A DNA stretch of 64,000 bases from JALZKA01 sp963725035 (GCA_963725035.1 CAVRWX010000001.1:124001-188000), one strand, 5' to 3'. Shown: positions 33,875-46,282, counted from the first letter of the stretch. Made by a program: numbers and translations. Notes: generated by a model not told the origin, from the sequence alone.

Positions 33875-35231
33875 TCTCGAACTCCGCTGAGCTCGCCGCC
33901 GCCGGAATGGCGGAGGTACGCGCCCTTGGCGTTGCGGGTGGCGACGGCAGGCCTCGAGGCCTGCGACGTCCGCGTCGCAACGCGGAAGCGGTTGAGCTGA
34001 CCGACGGCGGAATCGCGTTTGAGGGCCGCGAGTACGCCCTGGAACCGGACGCTCGGGTGATCGTCGTCGGCTCGGGCAAGGCCACGCTCGCGATCGCAGC
34101 GACGCTCGAAGGCATCCTGGGCGACCGCCTCGACGGCGGCGCTGTCGCCGTCCGCGACGGAGCGGACGCGATCGCTCTCGACCGGGTCGAGGTGCTCCTG
34201 GCCGATCATCCCCTTCCCACCGAGCGCTCGGAAGCCGCCGCCCGACGCGTGATGGAGCTGGTTGATGACCTGGGTCCCGGCGATCTGGCGATCGCCGCGT
34301 TCACTGGCGGAAGCTCGGCGCTGACCAGCCTGCCCCCGGAGGGAGTAACGCAGGCCGAGAAGAGGCGTTTGCACGAGCTCCTCCTCGGCTCGGGCGCGCC
34401 CATCGTCGAGGTGAACGCGGTGCGCAAGCACGTCTCGGCGATCAAGGGCGGGCGCCTCGCCGAACGCGTCGCTCCTGCGCGCCTGGTCAGCCTCACGGTG
34501 TCCGACGTTGCCGGGGACGTCCTCGACGCAATCACGGACCCGAGCGTCCAGGACACCTCGACCGTCGACGACGCGCTCGAGATCCTCCATCGCCGGGGGC
34601 TGTGGGACGAGCTGCCCCCAAGCATCCGAGACCACCTCGCCAGCGACGCCGCCCACTCCCCACGCCTCACGACGGAGCCGCAGACGGTGATGCTCGTGAA
34701 CGGCGCGGGGGTCTGCGACGCCATGGCTGCCGAAGCGCGTACCGCGGGCGTCAGCGCTCACGTCGTCTCCACGGAGCTTGAAGGCGAGGCCAGCTTCGTC
34801 GGCCGGCATCTGGCAGAGCTCGCCGCGAGCTGTGCCCGTGACGGCTCGCCGGCCGCGGCACCGTGCGTCTTGGTCGGGTGCGGCGGCGAATCCACCGTGA
34901 CCCTCGCGTCGAACGGAGCCGGGGGGTCGTTCGGCGCGGGGGGACCGAACCAGGAGGCCGCCGCGGCTGCGGCCCTTCATCTTGAGAGCGGCATGCCCGT
35001 CTCCGCCTGCTTCATCGACACCGACGGCTCGGACGGCGGCACCGACGCCGCCGGAGCGGTGGTTGACGGCCTCACCGCCGAGCGCGCAGAGGCAGCGGGG
35101 ATCGATCTCGCGACAGCTGTCGCGGAGCACCGCTCGGGCGAGGCCCTGGCGGGACTCGGGGACCTGATCGTGACCGGGCCGACGCAGACGAACGTGAACG
35201 ACATGTTCGTGATCGCCGTGGGAGCCCCGGC

Positions 35232-35235
<4 letters not shown>
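33871..35235 (+). CDS. Glycerate 2-kinase (MOFRL/DUF4147)
   Basis: 454 aa. VIVVGSGKATLAIAATLEGIL opens the Rossmann-like domain; ADHPLPTERSEAAARRVMEL, FTGGSSALTSLPPEGVTQ and NAVRKHVSAIKGGRLAE are hallmarks of class II glycerate kinases; GGESTVTL and NQEAAAAAALHLESG are the MOFRL domain, and DTDGSDGGTDAAGAVVDG the late signature. It makes 2-phosphoglycerate from D-glycerate and ATP. GTG overlaps the enolase stop (GTGA). Confidence 0.9.
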
Positions 35236-36319
<1,084 letters not shown>

Positions 36320-36323
<4 letters not shown>

Positions 36324-37404
36324 CCCGCCTTTGTGCCGCGTGCGGACTGGCCTTGCTTGCCCTCTTGGTGGCCGCGTGCGGTGGAGGCACGAACGAGCCC
36401 GCGGCCGTCGCGGATGCTCCGGCCGATCCCGACGCCCCGGCCTCGGGAACACTGAGCGTCTTCGCCTATCAGGACACGATCACCGATGCCCTCCTCGATC
36501 CCTTCCTCGAGGCCAACCCCGACCTCGAGCTTGAGACCGCCAGCTTCGGTTCCAACCAGGAGGCCGCGGCAAAGCTCGCAGGTGGCTTCGAGGCCGACGT
36601 GGTCGAGGTTTGCCTGGACGAGATGAGTCCATTGACGGCGCGGAACCTGATCAGGCCGCTCGACACGCAGGGGGTGCCCGACTGGGATGACCTCGTCTTC
36701 ACGGACTCCCCCGGCGTGCTCGATGGGAAGGACGCGATGTTGGTCCCGCTCTCGGCCGGCCCACAAGGCCTCATCTACGACGCGGCCGAGGTGGAACCCG
36801 GCGAGGTCGACTCGTTCAAGGACCTGTTCGACTCGCAGTTCGCCGATCGCGTGGCGCTGGAGGCGGACTATCCGCTGCCCGCGATCGCCGAGACCGCTCT
36901 GGCGCTCGGAATCGAGGAGCCGATGGAGCTGACCCCGGATGAACTCGAGCAGGTGAAGCAGCACCTGATCGACAACCGCGACCAGTTCCGCTCGCTGTGG
37001 CGATCCGACGCGGACGTCGTGAACCTCTTTCGCTCGGGAGAAATCGTGCTTGCCGACGGCGGGCCTGGCTTGACGGAGCGCATCCGCGACACAGGGGTCG
37101 ACGCCCACTGGGTCGCGCCCGAGGAGCGCGCCGCTCTCATGGGTCTGCGGGCTCGCCATCACCAGCGACGCGCAAGAACCTCGATGCGGCCTACCGGCTC
37201 ATCAACTGGCAGGCCTCGCCGGAGGCGCAGGCGATCCGCGCGGAAGGCGGCTACGTCGTGACGAACCCGAAGGCGATCGAACTCGTCGGGCCCGAGTACC
37301 GGGAGACGGCCGATCCCGCGTCGATCGAGAACGCGATCCCGGAGACCGAACCGCCCAACTACGACGAGTGGGTCAGGGCGTTCAGAGAGTTCCAAGCACA
37401 GTGA
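36320..37404 (+). CDS. Polyamine-type ABC substrate-binding lipoprotein 1 (one frameshift)
   Basis: About 360 aa. It has a lipoprotein signal ending LLVAACGGG, then GTLSVFAYQDTITDALLDPF, ELETASFGSNQEAAAKLAGG, DVVEVCLDEMSPL and SAGPQGLIYDA, as in PotD/PotF-like proteins. The frame shifts near 37140, after which DAAYRLINWQASPEAQAIRA completes the C-terminal lobe. It is clearly a tandem paralogue of the next gene. Start GTG 36320 overlaps the potA-like stop. Confidence 0.85.
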
Positions 37405-37418
37405 AGAGGAGAGTTGCA

Positions 37419-38498
37419 ATGAAACGGATGGCGATTGTGTCGGTGGCTGCGCTCGCGGCCGCTGTGGCGGGCTGCGGCGGCGGCACGAGCGACGGTGATG
37501 CGACGGCAGCGCCGGCGCCGAAGGACATGGAGTCTCCGGCCACGGGCACCCTCCGCGTCTTTGCCTACGGCGACACCGTCCCCGACGAGATGCTCGATCC
37601 GTTCAAGGAGGCAAACCCGGACGTCGAGCTCGAGGTCGCGACCTTCGACTCGAACAAGGCCGCCGCGGCGAAGCTGGCCGGTGGCTTCGAGGCCGACGTG
37701 GTGGAGGTGTGCACCGACGAGATGGAGCCGCTCCTTGCGCGCAACCTCATCCGCCCCGTCGATCCCGAGGCCTTCGAAGAGTTCGACAAGCTCGCGTTCT
37801 CCGACGCGGACGAGGTCCGGGGCGAGAACGGCGAGGTCCTCTTCGTCCCCGCGTCTGCCGGCCCACACGGCCTGATCGTCAACACCGACGAGCTCGGGAG
37901 CGACATTGACTCATACCAAGCGCTGTTCGACCCCGCGAACGCAGGTCAGGTCGCGCTCGAGGCAACGCCGCTCACCGCGATCGCGGCGTCGGCCATGGCC
38001 ATCGGCTTGGACGACCCCATGAACCTGACCGACGAGGAGGTCGAGCAGGCAAAGCAGAACCTGCTGGAGAACCGCGACAACTTCCGCGCGTTCGCGGAAT
38101 CTGATGCCTCGATGGTCAACCTGTTCAAGTCCGGTGAGGTCCTGCTCGCCGACGGCGGCCGCGGCACCGCGGAGGCGATGATCGACGACGGCCTGCCAGT
38201 CGAGTGGATCGCCCCAACCGAAGGTGCGCTCTCGTGGGTGTGCGGGCTTGCGATCACCTCGAAGGCCGAGAACACCGATGCGGCGTACAAGCTCATCGAC
38301 TACTACGCATCGCCCGAGGCACAGGCGATCTCCGCCGAGATGGGCTTCGTCGCGATGAATCCGGATGCGCTCGAGCTGCTCGACGAGCAGTACCTGGATT
38401 CCGCGGATCCGACGAACCTCGAGGAAGCAATCGCGCAGACCGAGCCCGAAAACGCCGACGTGTATGACCGCGCATGGCAGGAAGTCCTCGCCCAATAA
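37419..38498 (+). CDS. Polyamine-type ABC substrate-binding lipoprotein 2
   Basis: 359 aa, intact. Signal and lipobox (LAAAVAGCGGG), then GTLRVFAYGDTVPDEMLDPF, FDSNKAAAAKLAGGFEADVV and SWVCGLAITSKAENTDAAYK. It aligns with the preceding gene along its whole length, with conserved Cys and acidic pocket residues, so it is a recent-looking duplication that may widen ligand range. GAAGAGGAG precedes ATG 37419. Confidence 0.9.
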   Translation: MKRMAIVSVAALAAAVAGCGGGTSDGDATAAPAPKDMESPATGTLRVFAYGDTVPDEMLDPFKEANPDVELEVATFDSNKAAAAKLAGGFEADVVEVCTDEMEPLLARNLIRPVDPEAFEEFDKLAFSDADEVRGENGEVLFVPASAGPHGLIVNTDELGSDIDSYQALFDPANAGQVALEATPLTAIAASAMAIGLDDPMNLTDEEVEQAKQNLLENRDNFRAFAESDASMVNLFKSGEVLLADGGRGTAEAMIDDGLPVEWIAPTEGALSWVCGLAITSKAENTDAAYKLIDYYASPEAQAISAEMGFVAMNPDALELLDEQYLDSADPTNLEEAIAQTEPENADVYDRAWQEVLAQ

Positions 38499-39346
38499 CC
38501 ACACGCATGCGCCGTAAGGCTCCCGGGGCGGCCAGCGCCGTCCTGGTGGCGGTCGTCATGGTGGTCCTGTTCGGGCCGGTGCTGATGCTGGCGCTGTTCT
38601 CGTTCAACGACTCCTCGATCATCTCCCTGCCCTGGGAGGGGTTCACCACCCACTGGTACAAGGACGCGTGGAACAACGAGCAGGCGAAGGACGCGATCGT
38701 GAACTCGGTCGTCGTCGCTTCGTTTGTCACCGCGATCTCACTCGTCCTCGGCACGGCTGCGGCCTGGGGGCTCACGCGCCTCCGTTTCTTCGGCCGCGGA
38801 GCCGTTGCCGGACTGCACGGCGCTGTGCTTGTCGTCCCCTGGCTGATCATCGGCGTCGCCGGACTGATCTTCTTCAGCGAGTTCCGGGTCTCGCTCTCGC
38901 TCAAGACCGTCGCCCTGATGCACCTGGTGGTGACTTTCCCGCTGGTGGTGGCGATCGTCTCGGCCGGCCTCGTCCGCTTCCAGCGATCGCTCGAGGAGGC
39001 CGCCATCGACCTCGGCGCCTCGCAGCTTCAGATGCTCCGATACGTGGTGATCCCGCAGATCGCCCCCTCGCTCGCGGCAGCAGGGATCTTCGCGTTCGCC
39101 TGGTCCTTCAACAACTTCGAGATCTCGTTCTTCACCGGCGGCTTTGACCAGACCTTCCCGGTGTGGGTCTTCTCGATCCTGCGCCAGTCGGAGAACCTAC
39201 CGTTGGTGAACGCGGCGTCGACTGTGATCGCCGTGGCGCAGATCCTGGCGGTCTTCGGCGCCTGGCAGCTGATCAAGTACCTCAGCCGTCGCCGCGGCGA
39301 CGACAAGGAGGGGCTCACCGATCTCCTCACGGGGGCGACACGCTGA
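38474..39346 (+). CDS. ABC importer permease, PotC-like
   Basis: 290 aa, six transmembrane segments. FNDSSIISLPWEGFTTHWY is the typical PotC periplasmic loop; EEAAIDLGASQLQMLRYVVIPQIAPSL is the EAA coupling motif that docks on the ATPase. The longer start overlaps the upstream gene by 25 bp; ATG 38507 is the alternative. Confidence 0.88.
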   Translation: MAGSPRPITTRMRRKAPGAASAVLVAVVMVVLFGPVLMLALFSFNDSSIISLPWEGFTTHWYKDAWNNEQAKDAIVNSVVVASFVTAISLVLGTAAAWGLTRLRFFGRGAVAGLHGAVLVVPWLIIGVAGLIFFSEFRVSLSLKTVALMHLVVTFPLVVAIVSAGLVRFQRSLEEAAIDLGASQLQMLRYVVIPQIAPSLAAAGIFAFAWSFNNFEISFFTGGFDQTFPVWVFSILRQSENLPLVNAASTVIAVAQILAVFGAWQLIKYLSRRRGDDKEGLTDLLTGATR

Positions 39347-40191
39347 TGCGAGACCACCTTCGCGCCTTCAGCTTCCTGGGCGTCCCCACCGCGATCCTGG
39401 CCGCGTTCTTCCTGGCGCCCATGTTCGTGATGCTCTTCATCGCGCTCCACTACGGCGTGCTGAGCGGCGACAGCGGTTGGACGTTCACGAACTTCACCAC
39501 CGTCCTCGAAGACCCGCTCTACCGCGACGTCGCGCTGACCACCTTCCAGATCGCGACCCTCGCGATGCTGATCCAGCTCGCGATCGCGATCCCGCTTGCC
39601 TATGTCCTGGCCTACAAGGCGGGGAAGTTCGAGCTCGGCCTGCTGCTCTTCCTGGTCCTCGCCGACGAGCTCAACCCGATGGTGCGGATCTACGCCTGGC
39701 GGATGCTGCTCGGCCGCGAGGGCCTCATCAACTCGGCGCTGATGGAGATCGGGTTGATCGATGCGCCGATTGATGCACTCCTCTTCAGCAAGTTCGCGGT
39801 GATCGTGGTGCTGTCCACGAGCTACCTGACCTACACGGTGATCCCCATCTACGCGGCGATGAAGGCGATCGACCGGAACATCTTCGAGGCGGCTCGCGAC
39901 CTCGGGTCGGGCTGGTTCAACACTTTCCGCCGGATCCTCCTGCCGCTCATCGCGCCGGGAATCTTCGTCGCCCTGCTCCTTGTCTACATCCCCCTCTTCA
40001 CCGACTTCGCCAGCCCGGCGCTGGTCGGCGGCACCGAGGGCTACATGCTCGGAAACGTCGTCAACGACCTCGTGCTCGAAAGCGGCGACCTCAATGGCGG
40101 CGCCGCAATGAGCATGCTCATGCTCGGGGCCTCTGCCCTGTTCGCGCTGGTCGCCTACCGCCTGACGAAGATCAAGCAGCTGGAATCATGA
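39346..40191 (+). CDS. ABC importer permease, PotB-like
   Basis: 281 aa, six transmembrane segments. ADELNPMVRIYAWRMLLGREGLIN is the PotB-type central loop and FEAARDLGSGWFNTFRRILLPLIAPGI the EAA motif. Start ATG overlaps the stop of the PotC-like gene (TGATG), and its stop overlaps the next ATG, so both permeases are translationally coupled. Confidence 0.9.
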   Translation: MRDHLRAFSFLGVPTAILAAFFLAPMFVMLFIALHYGVLSGDSGWTFTNFTTVLEDPLYRDVALTTFQIATLAMLIQLAIAIPLAYVLAYKAGKFELGLLLFLVLADELNPMVRIYAWRMLLGREGLINSALMEIGLIDAPIDALLFSKFAVIVVLSTSYLTYTVIPIYAAMKAIDRNIFEAARDLGSGWFNTFRRILLPLIAPGIFVALLLVYIPLFTDFASPALVGGTEGYMLGNVVNDLVLESGDLNGGAAMSMLMLGASALFALVAYRLTKIKQLES

Positions 40192-41816
40192 GCGCCACGG
40201 GATCCAAGACGTGGGATGTCGCGATCGTCGGCGGCGGCCACAACGGGCTGGTCGCGGCCTACTACCTCGCGAGCGCGGGCCTCGAGACGGTCGTCCTGGA
40301 GCGCCGCGAGATCGTCGGCGGCTGCGCGGTGACCGAGGAGTTCGCGCCGGGGTTCCATGCATCGACGGGGGCCTACGTCCTCAGCATGCTGCGCGAGCCC
40401 GTCTGGCGGGACCTTCGCCTGGTCGAGCGCGGGATCACGGTCGATCCGGCCGGGCCCGCCCTGAACCTGGGGCCTGACGGCTCCTCGCTCCTCCTGGACG
40501 ACGACCTGGGCGCCACCCAGCGCGAGTTCGAGAAGTTCTCCGCGGCGGACGCGCGCGCCCTCCCCGCGTTCGAAAAGGAGCTGGCGGAGATCGCCGGCCT
40601 GATCACGCCGCTCATCGACACCACTCCGCCGGACCCCCGCAACCTCCGCCCCCGCGAGCTTGCGAGGCTCGCGAAGCTGGGCGGGATGGCAGCGCGCCAC
40701 CGCGCGCTGATCGCCGATGCGACCTTCCTGTTCGGCACGTCGGCCACGCAGTACCTGCGCGAATGGTTCGAGTCCGAGCAGGTCCTGGCGGCGCTCGGCT
40801 GGCACGCGATCAACGACTCGACCGCGGGGCCGTCCACCCCTGGTACCGCCTACGTGCTCCTCCACGACCATGCATCGGAGCAGGCCGGGGGCGGCATCCG
40901 CCAATGGGGCTTCGTGCGCGGAGGCATCGGCCGCCTGCCAGAGGCGATGGCCGACGCCGCGCGCGAGGCCGGCGCCACGGTCAGGACCGAGGCGCCCGTC
41001 GACCGGATCGCCGTCGAGGACGGCCGCGCCGGCGGAGTCGTTCTCGCGAGCGGCGAGGAGGTCCGCGCGCGCCGCGTCCTTTCGAACGCCGATCCGAAGA
41101 CGACCCTGCTCGGGCTGGTCGGCGACGGGCTCTTGCCCGAGCGATTTGGTGCCGCGCTCCGCGCTTATCGATGCGAAGGAACAAGCGTGAAGATCAACCT
41201 TGCCGTCGATCAGCTCCCCATGGCGGAGGCGATGGGCGCCAATGGCGTTCAGCCCTACCACGGCGGCATCGCGGAGATCAATCCGACGATCGCCCAGATG
41301 GACGAGGCGCAGGCCGAGGCGCGGGCAGGTCGTCCCGCCCTGGACCCCCACATCGAGCTCTGCGTTCCGACCGTTCATGATCCGTCGCTGGCACCCGAGG
41401 GGAAGCACGTGGTCACGATCGACGTCAACTCACAGCCGTACACGCTCGCGGAGGGCAGCTGGGACGACATCCGCGACAAGGTCGCCGACCGCGCGATCGC
41501 GAAGATCGGCGAGTACTTCCCGAACCTGCCGGGCTCGATCATTGAGCGCCAGGTGCTGGCGCCCCCGGATCTCGAGCGAGTGCTCGGCATCAGCGGCGGT
41601 CACGCGCTCCACGGCGAGATGGCCTTCGACCAGCTCTTCAACCTCCGCCCCGTCCGCGGCTGGGGCGAGTACCGAACGCCGATCAAGGACCTGTGGATCT
41701 GCGGCGCTGGAACCCATCCGGGCGGTGGGGTGACGGGCGCGAACGGGCGAAACTGCGCGCGCGAGGTGATCCGGGAGACCAGGAGTCTCGGCACCCGGCT
41801 GAGGAGCCGCGGATGA
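40188..41816 (+). CDS. FAD-dependent oxidoreductase, PYROXD2/phytoene-desaturase-like
   Basis: 542 aa. VAIVGGGHNGLVAAYYLASAG is the FAD-binding Rossmann motif, followed by VVLERREIVGGCAVTEEF and PGFHASTGAYVLSML, specific to the CrtI/PYROXD2 branch of amine-oxidase-like flavoproteins. The C-terminal IKDLWICGAGTHPGGGVTGANGRN closes the FAD site. In this operon it may dehydrogenate an amine or alcohol substrate delivered by the ABC importer; the substrate is not inferable. Confidence 0.85.
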   Translation: MSATGSKTWDVAIVGGGHNGLVAAYYLASAGLETVVLERREIVGGCAVTEEFAPGFHASTGAYVLSMLREPVWRDLRLVERGITVDPAGPALNLGPDGSSLLLDDDLGATQREFEKFSAADARALPAFEKELAEIAGLITPLIDTTPPDPRNLRPRELARLAKLGGMAARHRALIADATFLFGTSATQYLREWFESEQVLAALGWHAINDSTAGPSTPGTAYVLLHDHASEQAGGGIRQWGFVRGGIGRLPEAMADAAREAGATVRTEAPVDRIAVEDGRAGGVVLASGEEVRARRVLSNADPKTTLLGLVGDGLLPERFGAALRAYRCEGTSVKINLAVDQLPMAEAMGANGVQPYHGGIAEINPTIAQMDEAQAEARAGRPALDPHIELCVPTVHDPSLAPEGKHVVTIDVNSQPYTLAEGSWDDIRDKVADRAIAKIGEYFPNLPGSIIERQVLAPPDLERVLGISGGHALHGEMAFDQLFNLRPVRGWGEYRTPIKDLWICGAGTHPGGGVTGANGRNCAREVIRETRSLGTRLRSRG

Positions 41817-43190
41817 GCCCCCTGTATCCCCCAGCCTGGGACGAGATCCAGGCGCCCTCGATCACGACCGATCCGCCCGGCCCCAAGAGCCGGGAGATCC
41901 TGGAGCGCGTCGAGCGCACGGCCTACGCCGGGCTCGCCTCGGACATCCTGCCCCTGGCCGTCGCCGACAAGGCCGGTTGGACGGTTACGGATGCCGACGG
42001 GAACGTATTCGTTGACTGCATCTCCTCATCGGCGTCGGTCCCGCTTGGGGCAGGCCGGCGCGAGATCCTGGAGCCCGCCCTGGCTGCAGTGGAGCGATAC
42101 GGAAACGAGGACAGCCACTCACTGGTAACCGAGCTGACCGCCGCACTGGGCGAGCGGCTCTTGGCCGTGGCGCCGAAGAGCCTCACCCGCTACGACATCG
42201 CCCTGAACGGGACCGAGGCGGTCGAGACCGCCGTCAAGATGATGCGCCGCGCGACCGGGCGGCCAGTGATCATCGGCTTTCACGGCTCGTACCACGGTGA
42301 GTCGACCACGACCGCCGCGCTGGGCGCGGAGGCCAACGAGATTTCGAGCGGCCTGCGCGCGCTGGTCCCGGGCTTCGCGCACGTTCCGTACCCGCACGCG
42401 TACCGCTCGCCCTTCAAGGACCCACGCCCTGGCGGCAGCGGCGACTCCACCGGTCGACTTCATCCGCGACCATCTCCTCTTCCACGTCCTGGACCCCGCG
42501 GACGTCGCGGGAGTCGTCATCGAGCCGATCCTCGGCTCGGGCGGATGCGTGGCTCCCCCGGACTCGTTCTGGCCCGCGCTGACGGAGCTCTGCCGCGAGC
42601 ACGACTGGCTCCTTTGCGCCGACGAGGTGAAGACCGGCATGGGCCGGTCGGGTCACCTGTTCGCCGTCGAGCGCTGGGGGGTCGAACCCGACCTGATGTG
42701 CCTCGGCAAGGCGCTCGGCGGTGGAGCGATGCCGATCGGAGCGCTTCTTGGCACCGAGCGCGTGCTGGGCGAGATCGACGACGTTCCCACAGGCAGCACC
42801 TGGGCTTGGCTACCCGGCGCGTGCGCCGCAGCTATCGCGACGCTCGACGTCTTCGCGTCCGAACCGGTGCTCGAGAACGTGGCCGCGCTCGAGGTCGTGG
42901 CTAGAAAACGCCTCGGCGAGCTTCGAGACCGCCATGACGAGATCGGCGACGTGCGGGCCGAGGGGTGCTTCCAGGCGATCGAGTTCGTCACCGATCGCGA
43001 GACCGCCAACCTCGACTCGGCGCTTCAGCACGCGGTCGCCGCGGAGATGGTCCGCCGCGGGGTGCTCGCGGACTCGTCGAGCACCTCGATCAACATCCAG
43101 CCGTCATTGGTGATGCCTCCCGCCGCCCTCGAGGATGTCTACGACGTCGTCGGCGAGGCGATCGAAGCCGCGCTTTCCGCGTCCCGCTGA
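41813..43190 (+). CDS. Class III aminotransferase, glutamate-1-semialdehyde aminomutase-like (copy 2, one frameshift)
   Basis: About 458 aa. DADGNVFVDCISSSASVPLG and ALNGTEAVETAVKMMRRATG are the class III N-terminal motifs, IIGFHGSYHGES the aromatic/His pair stacking on PLP, LLCADEVKTGMGR the pyridine Asp, and MCLGKALGGGAMPIG the PLP Lys. The frame shifts near 42425. It is a paralogue of 30472-31833, so the locus has two aminotransferases on opposite sides of its regulator. ATGA overlap upstream and TGATG downstream. Confidence 0.85.
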
Positions 43191-44383
43191 TGACCCTCGA
43201 CGCTCAGCTCGCGGCCGAGCTCGACTCGATGGACAAGGCGGGGACGCGCAAGACGATCCCCGTGCTGCGCTCCCCTCAAGGCCCGGTGGTCGACATCGAA
43301 GGCCGCGGTGAGGTGATCTGCCTCTGCTCGAACGACTACCTGGGCCTGGCGGCCGACCCGATCGTGGTCGCGGCCGCCACCGACGGCCTCCTTCACTACG
43401 GAGCGGGAACGGCCTCGGTGCGGTTCATCTGCGGCAAGTTCGAGCCCCATGTCGCGCTCGAGCGCGACCTCGCCGAGTTCCTGCACACCCCGGCGTCGCT
43501 CACCTACACCTCGTGCTGGAACGCGAACGCCGCCCTTTTGGACGCCCTCTGCGACGTGCCGACGGCAATCTTCTCCGACCGCCTGAACCACGCCTCGATC
43601 ATCGACGGCATGCGCCTCGCCCGCCCCGCGCACAAAGCGGTGTTCGAGCACTCCGACATGGACGACCTGCGTCGCGTGCTGAGCGAAGCGCCAGCAACGG
43701 ACCGCCGGCTGATCGTGACGGACGGCGTGTTCAGCATGGAAGGCGACCTGGCGCGGATGGACGAGCTCGCAGCGCTCGCCGCCGAGCACGACGCGACCCT
43801 GATCGTCGACGACTCCCACGGCATCGGCGTGGTCGGCGAGACGGGCAGAGGCGTCATGGAGCGGTTCGATCTGCTCGGGCCGCGAGGACATCGTCCTGAC
43901 CGGGCACACTCGGCAAGGCGCTCGGAGGCGCCGCCGGCGGTTTCGTCGCCGGCAGCCGCGCCCTCTGCGACGTGCTCGAGCAGCGCTCGCGCGCCCAGCT
44001 CTTCTCGAACGGCCTGCCGCCGTCGGTGGCCTGCGGCGCACGGGCCGCACTCGGCGTCCTCAGGGACGACCCGGCCAGGGTCGCGACGCTTCACCGGAAC
44101 GTCGCGCATATCCGTGCGGCGATCACCGCGACGGGCCTCCGGCCGCTCGACGGTGAGAGCGCGATCGTTCCGATCATCGTGGGCGCAACGCCCGACGCGA
44201 TCCGGGCCAGCCAGATGCTCATGGACCGCGGCGTCTACGTGACAGGCTTCGGTTATCCCGGTCGTCCCGGAGGGCACGGCCCGGGTCCGCGTCCAGGTCT
44301 CCGCCGCCCTCGAAGCCCGATCAACTCGACGCGCCGCGGACGCGATCGGCGCCGTCGGGCGCGAGCTGGGCCTGACCGGCTGA
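43190..44383 (+). CDS. Glycine C-acetyltransferase / AONS-family enzyme (two frameshifts)
   Basis: About 397 aa once joined. CSNDYLGLAADPIVV and HYGAGTASVRFICG are alpha-oxoamine synthase motifs, FSDRLNHASIIDGMRLARP and FEHSDMDDL the KBL/BioF core, IVDDSHGIGVVGETGRG the pyridine Asp, and TGTLGKALGGAAGGF the PLP Lys. FICG and LNHASIIDG favour 2-amino-3-ketobutyrate CoA ligase over BioF. Frames change near 43885 and 44265. It would yield or use glycine plus acetyl-CoA, and ends the operon. Confidence 0.8.
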
Positions 44384-44972
44384 ACGGCGCCCAAGGGCGA
44401 TCTGGCCGTAATGACCACCGAGCCCGATAGGAAGCCGGCCGATCCTCGGACTTGGGCTGACACGATCGGCAAGATGCGTGAGCACCTCCGGATCCGCTGG
44501 ACCTCGCAAGCTGGACCTCGACTGGTTGCCCCGGGGCTGGCGGCCATCCGTCAGGTTCAACGGACGATCTCGAGGCGGTGGCAGCCAGATCGAGCGGCGC
44601 CGCCCCTCGCCCTCTCCACGCGGCCGTGCAGGCTCGAGGTCGTCGCGCGAGCGCTGATCGAACAGGACCGGCGTCTCGGCCGGTCATGCTCGCGCCCGAG
44701 CGGGAAGTTGCGGTACCGGCCGCTGTCGCGCGCGCACGGCCGGTTGCTCGCGACCTCACCTCACGAGCTTCGATCTTGCTGACGCTCGCAGCCGGACGCC
44801 GGAGGCCGACGTCCGATCTGCGACTCGCTTGGGCGGGTCGACCCGGAGCGGCCAGGTGGAACTACTCCGGTCGCGGCGCATGGATCCTCGCGGAGCGGAC
44901 TCGACGTCGCGCGATCAGCCATCAGCGTGGCGCCGCGCCCGGGCTGACGATCCCGGGTTCTGCGCGGTCGCG
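44384..44972. other. Gap without a supportable gene
   Basis: About 590 bp of GC-rich DNA with open frames in several registers but no family I can recognise. The plus-strand stretch near 44740-44780 reads GRLLATSPHELRS, which resembles a histidine-kinase H-box (S-H-E-L-R) but is not extended on either side. It looks like decayed coding sequence. Confidence 0.4.
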
Positions 44973-46163
44973 TTAGCTGGGATTCAGCCAACTCGCGGAG
45001 CCATTCACCTGGGAGGCCTGCGCTTCGGACTGGCGAGTCGTGAGGCGGACCACCTCGACGTCGAGCGGTCCAAGGCGGTGTCCAGATGGGAGGTTGGCGA
45101 TGTGCGCCAGCCACGGCGCCAGATACCGGCCGGCAACCTTGCCGGGGGCCACCAGAGACAGTCGAGCGAAGCGCTTCCCTCGCAGCTCCACCACCGAGGC
45201 GTGCTTCATGTGGAACGTGTCGGGACCGGTGAGAGCTGACCGCGAAGGACCGGCTCGAACGGCTTCAAGGACTCAGGGATCACGTTCCGCGGCGCGTCCG
45301 CCGTCGCGCTTTGAGGGAAGGTGCGCCCTCGCTCGGGGCGGACCGCCCGTTGATCCCCCGACGAGGTAGGTCATCGGGACCAAGTTCCCGTTCGGTCGCC
45401 GGCAGAGCCCTGGACAGTGCGTTCCCACCAGTTGCGGCAGCGCGACCGCCGGGCCCGGTTCCAGTAGACTCGCCGCCTGGCACGAGGCGAAGCCCTGCCG
45501 GCTCCTCGACCACGTCTCGCGGCCACCTGGACCTCGATCGCCCGGACCTTCATCAACTCGGCAACGGCATCGCTGGCCCTGGAGCCGCGGACAGCCGAGC
45601 GGCGCGCGCTCCGGGGTCAAGAGGCGCAGCCGGATGCCACCGATTCCATGCTCCTCCGCGTATCGCCGCGTCATCAGCGCCAGCTCATAGAGGGGCAGCG
45701 GCCAACTGCAGCCGGGCGGCACAAGGAAGGTGAGCGCTCCGTCGCGCGAAGCGGCGGCCTCTCGCAGGATCTCGTCGATGGGCAGGTCGGACCGGGCGGC
45801 CCAGAAAGTGGTCGCGCCTTCGTACGCGGGTCGCGCCCTTGCCGCCAAGGCGACGATCAGGTGGTCGTGACCGACCCGCTCGCCGTCGGCGAAGCTGCGA
45901 TCTCGCGGTTGGCCGGGTCGACCAATGCGAGGGCGCCGAGCTTGAAAGCGGTGCCGATCTCCCGCATGGCCGGCTCGAGCTCGTGCCTGCTGCCGGCTGG
46001 CGGGAGAACGGCTCCTCGACGACCATCGGCTTGTAGAAGAAATCGGGATCGAGGAGCGACGAGAGTCACCTTCGCAAGCTCGGGCGCAAGCTGATTCAAG
46101 CGAGCGCAGCTTCCAGGCCGGCGACGCCGCCACCCGCGATCAGAACCCGAGGAGTGGGCAAGT
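44973..46163 (-). pseudogene. Decayed NDH-2-like FAD oxidoreductase
   Basis: Segments in different frames, in correct order on the minus strand, spell one flavoprotein: PRVLIAGGGVAGLEAAL (FAD motif, near 46150), NQLAPELAKVTLVAPRSRF, then ARPAYEGATTFWAA, GALTFLVPPGCSWPLPLYELALMTRRYAEEHGIGG (about 45790-45640), and PGKVAGRYLAPWLAHIA at the C-terminus (about 45150). At least five frame changes or stops interrupt it, more than in neighbouring genes, so true decay is likely. It lies divergent from the NO-reductase operon. Confidence 0.65.
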
Positions 46164-46282
46164 CCTTTGTCTCAGGGCTCACCCCTTGAACATTACGGAT
46201 GCCACCGCAGCGCCACCTCCGCCGGTTCTACGCCTTTGCCTAAGTAGTCACCACGGAGCAGGGACCGAGGGGCCCGCGATAT

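Noticed and set aside
44384..44972. Histidine kinase remnant (HELRS at about 44770)
   Set aside because: The H-box-like string stands alone; no HATPase or dimerisation sequence is readable in any frame nearby.
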